A stretch of DNA of 64,000 nt from UBA1858 sp963976865 (lineage in GTDB: Bacteria; Pseudomonadota; Gammaproteobacteria; UBA4575): contig CAXBLY010000004.1 of the NCBI GenBank assembly GCA_963976865.1, positions 1 to 64,000 on the forward strand, read 5' to 3'. The position numbers and the translations under genes were made by a program. The notes under the pieces were generated by a model. That model did not search any database, was not told the origin of the DNA, and was given only the letters and a program-made list of their open reading frames with translations. Below are positions 62,181-64,000 of the stretch, one piece after another (position 1 is the stretch's first letter; each line of letters begins with the position of its first letter).

Positions 62181-62295
62181 TCAATATGATAGGCATCGAA
62201 ACAAGTATTAGAACTTACCCCGAGTCAGTCTGAGCGAGGGAGTGTACGCAGCTAATCGTTATATTTCAAGGACGTTGAAAGCGAGTGTTTTCTGA

Positions 62296-63723
62296 TCAGC
62301 CTATCGCTTGTCTGCACAGTTCAATTAACATCTGTGGGAATAGAAATAACCCTACAACCAATAAAGTATGAATGCTGAGCACAGATATATGTCCAGTTGG
62401 CATTACTTCTCTTTGAATAACTTCGCCTTCCTCAAAATACATAAGCTTGATCACACGAAGATAATAGAAAGCACCAATAACGGAAGCTATCACGGCAACA
62501 ATAGCCAAACCTATCCCCCCGTTAGCAACTAATGCCTGAAGCACATTTAATTTGGCATAAAAACCAACTGTCATTGGGATACCTGCCATAGAGAACATTA
62601 ACAGCAGCATTAAAAATGCTAACCAGGGATATGGTTTTGACAAACCTTTCAAATCATCCAGGTTTTCTAATCTGTGATTCATTCTTTCTGCACATAACAA
62701 AATACCAAACACTGCCGAGCTCATTAATGCGTAAGTCAGCGTGTAAAACAACGCAGCAGAGTAGCCGGTACTATCTCCTATCAATAACCCCAGTAGAATG
62801 TAGCCAACATGACCGATTGTTGAGTAACCCAACATTCGCCTTAGATTGCTTTGAGAAATGGCAATTATATTGCCAGCTGTTAATGACAATAAAGCAAGCA
62901 CTATCAGTGATTGCTGCCAGTATTCATGCATGTACTGCAACCCATCCATCAGCAGCCTCAATGCCAACAGCAGACCGGCAATTTTGGGAACGCTGGCAAT
63001 TAATAGCGTGACTGGTAACGGTGCACCCTGGTACACATCGGGTAACCACATATGAAAAGGAACTGCACCAAGCTTAAATGCCAAACCGATCACTATAAAA
63101 ATCACTGCTGTGATAATACCGATACCCATTTCGTTTTCCACGCTGAGATCTGACAAGTACAGGGTCCCCGTCAATCCGTAGAGCAATGAAATTCCATAGA
63201 GCAGGAAACCCGATGCGATTGCACCCAGTACAAAATACTTAATCGCTGCTTCCGAACTGACGGAATTATCTCTATTCATTGCTACCAGGGCATACATTGA
63301 TAACGAGAGTAACTCCAGCCCCAAATATACCATTAGCAAATGATTTGCCGAACTTATCAGCATCATCCCAAGCAATGAGAACAAGGCTAATGCGTAATAT
63401 TCTCCTCGCGGGTAGTCATGTCTGTTTATAAATCCTCTTGAATACAGCATTACAACTATCATGAATACACACATAGATGACTTTGCCAGTACAGACAAAT
63501 CATCATCTATGTAAAATCCATTAAACAGCTCTATAGCCTGTCCTGTAAATGGGCGCGCACATAAATAAAGGGTCGCCCACAGAACTGCTTGCGTTAGTAC
63601 AAATGTCCAGTGACTCTTTAAAGGCATAAATGCACCAGCCAACAACACGATACATGCGCCCAGCAACAAGACAATTTCCGGCACTGCGCTAATGTATTCA
63701 ATAATCACGGGGTCTATCTGCAT
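62296..63723 (-). CDS. nuoN: NADH-quinone oxidoreductase subunit N
   Basis: A 475-residue antiporter-like membrane subunit of complex I with about 14 helices. It has YLGLELLSLSMYALVAMNRDN, AAIKYFVLGAIASGFLLYGISLLYG, AFKLGAVPFHMWLPDVYQGAPLPVT (proton-channel Lys and His) and MLGYSTIGHVGYILLGL. It starts one base after the nuoM stop and is the last gene of the nuo operon here. Confidence 0.97.
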   Translation of the reverse strand: MQIDPVIIEYISAVPEIVLLLGACIVLLAGAFMPLKSHWTFVLTQAVLWATLYLCARPFTGQAIELFNGFYIDDDLSVLAKSSMCVFMIVVMLYSRGFINRHDYPRGEYYALALFSLLGMMLISSANHLLMVYLGLELLSLSMYALVAMNRDNSVSSEAAIKYFVLGAIASGFLLYGISLLYGLTGTLYLSDLSVENEMGIGIITAVIFIVIGLAFKLGAVPFHMWLPDVYQGAPLPVTLLIASVPKIAGLLLALRLLMDGLQYMHEYWQQSLIVLALLSLTAGNIIAISQSNLRRMLGYSTIGHVGYILLGLLIGDSTGYSAALFYTLTYALMSSAVFGILLCAERMNHRLENLDDLKGLSKPYPWLAFLMLLLMFSMAGIPMTVGFYAKLNVLQALVANGGIGLAIVAVIASVIGAFYYLRVIKLMYFEEGEVIQREVMPTGHISVLSIHTLLVVGLFLFPQMLIELCRQAIG

Positions 63724-63724
63724 A

Positions 63725-64000
63725 TCATAAAACCTTTGTTACCAATGCCAGATCAAGCACTCTTACCAGTGAGGGTTGCAGATATTCCACCAGAGGTGCA
63801 GGCCAGACACCTAATGCAATCACCATCAGCGCCAATGTTAATAAGATTAAAAATTCTCTAGTTGTAACGTCACTCAAAGCAGCAACAGAATCATTTAACA
63901 CTTCACCAAAAATTACTCGTTTCACCAGCCACAAAGAATAAGCTGCACCGACAATCAAGGTGATAGCAGCCAGTGCGGCATACCATAAACTTGCATCAAA
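63725..64000 (-). CDS. nuoM: NADH-quinone oxidoreductase subunit M, C-terminal part (partial at right edge)
   Basis: The last ~91 residues of an antiporter-like complex I subunit. The frame stays open to the right edge and includes SLWYAALAAITLIVGAAYSL, then LVKRVIFGEVLND, the NuoM C-terminal pattern, and the last helix REFLILLTLALMVIALGVWPAP. It precedes nuoN on the same strand in the standard order. The rest of the gene lies outside the window. Confidence 0.93.
   Translation of the reverse strand, partial: FDASLWYAALAAITLIVGAAYSLWLVKRVIFGEVLNDSVAALSDVTTREFLILLTLALMVIALGVWPAPLVEYLQPSLVRVLDLALVTKVL

Noticed and set aside
1..64000. CRISPR array or cas genes, prophage structural genes, IS elements
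   Set aside because: No regularly spaced repeats, cas-like proteins, capsid/portal genes or transposases were seen anywhere in the window.

Overview
The window looks like a chromosomal segment of a moderately AT-rich gammaproteobacterium, probably a free-living aerobic heterotroph. Its housekeeping blocks have classic gammaproteobacterial order: nuoM-nuoN, initiator tRNA, rimP-nusA-infB-rbfA-truB-rpsO-pnp, and guaB-guaA-tadA beside mltF, with xseA divergent from guaB. A rhombosortase/GlyGly-CTERM pair, a long-form isocitrate lyase, a Liv-type transporter with an acyl-CoA ligase and an AlkB-type monooxygenase suggest a lineage that oxidises hydrophobic carbon sources and feeds acyl-CoA into the glyoxylate cycle. 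I cannot name the genus from sequence alone.

Layout. 1-5.8 kb is accessory and very AT-rich: the C-terminal end of a serine recombinase, a lone PD-(D/E)XK-like nuclease candidate, and a small membrane cluster (PepSY-like, cytochrome b561, PAP2 phosphatase). This cluster is flanked by a diverged direct repeat of the tRNA-Ser 3' end, as if an old element had integrated there. 5.8-12 kb holds tRNA-Ser(GGA), a DUF1820 gene, two response regulators (one a diguanylate cyclase), icd and aceA. 12.3-19.8 kb holds rraA, an MBL hydrolase, an RND/MMPL exporter, three secreted proteins including a reprolysin-like protease ending in a GlyGly-CTERM signal, and the divergent rhombosortase. 19.8-26.8 kb is one operon: acyl-CoA ligase, livG, livH, livM, binding protein, livF.

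27.3-38.7 kb is the most unusual stretch. It is a same-strand series running ThDP-dependent enzyme, two tandem citrate-synthase-like proteins lacking obvious catalytic His motifs, a TonB-dependent receptor, a periplasmic binding protein, and a 1508-residue sensor. The sensor fuses a hybrid kinase (three receivers and an Hpt domain) to GGDEF and EAL domains. It looks like a metabolic module joined to outer-membrane uptake or sensing and c-di-GMP output, and I do not recognise it as a described system.

39.3-47.6 kb is core metabolism (mltF, tadA, guaA, guaB, xseA), a DksA with a histone-H1-like Lys/Ala tail, and gluQ, which has no canonical start codon. 47.6-51.8 kb is a minus-strand AlkB-family cluster: diverged di-iron monooxygenase, truncated globin, three-cysteine ferredoxin, GST-like protein, XylA-type reductase and a small membrane protein. 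It has an extended -10 promoter, a hairpin behind alkB and a terminator ahead of the reductase. 51.8-64 kb is msrB, the translation/RNA-processing operon, a polysaccharide deacetylase, tRNA-fMet, nuoN and the 3' end of nuoM.
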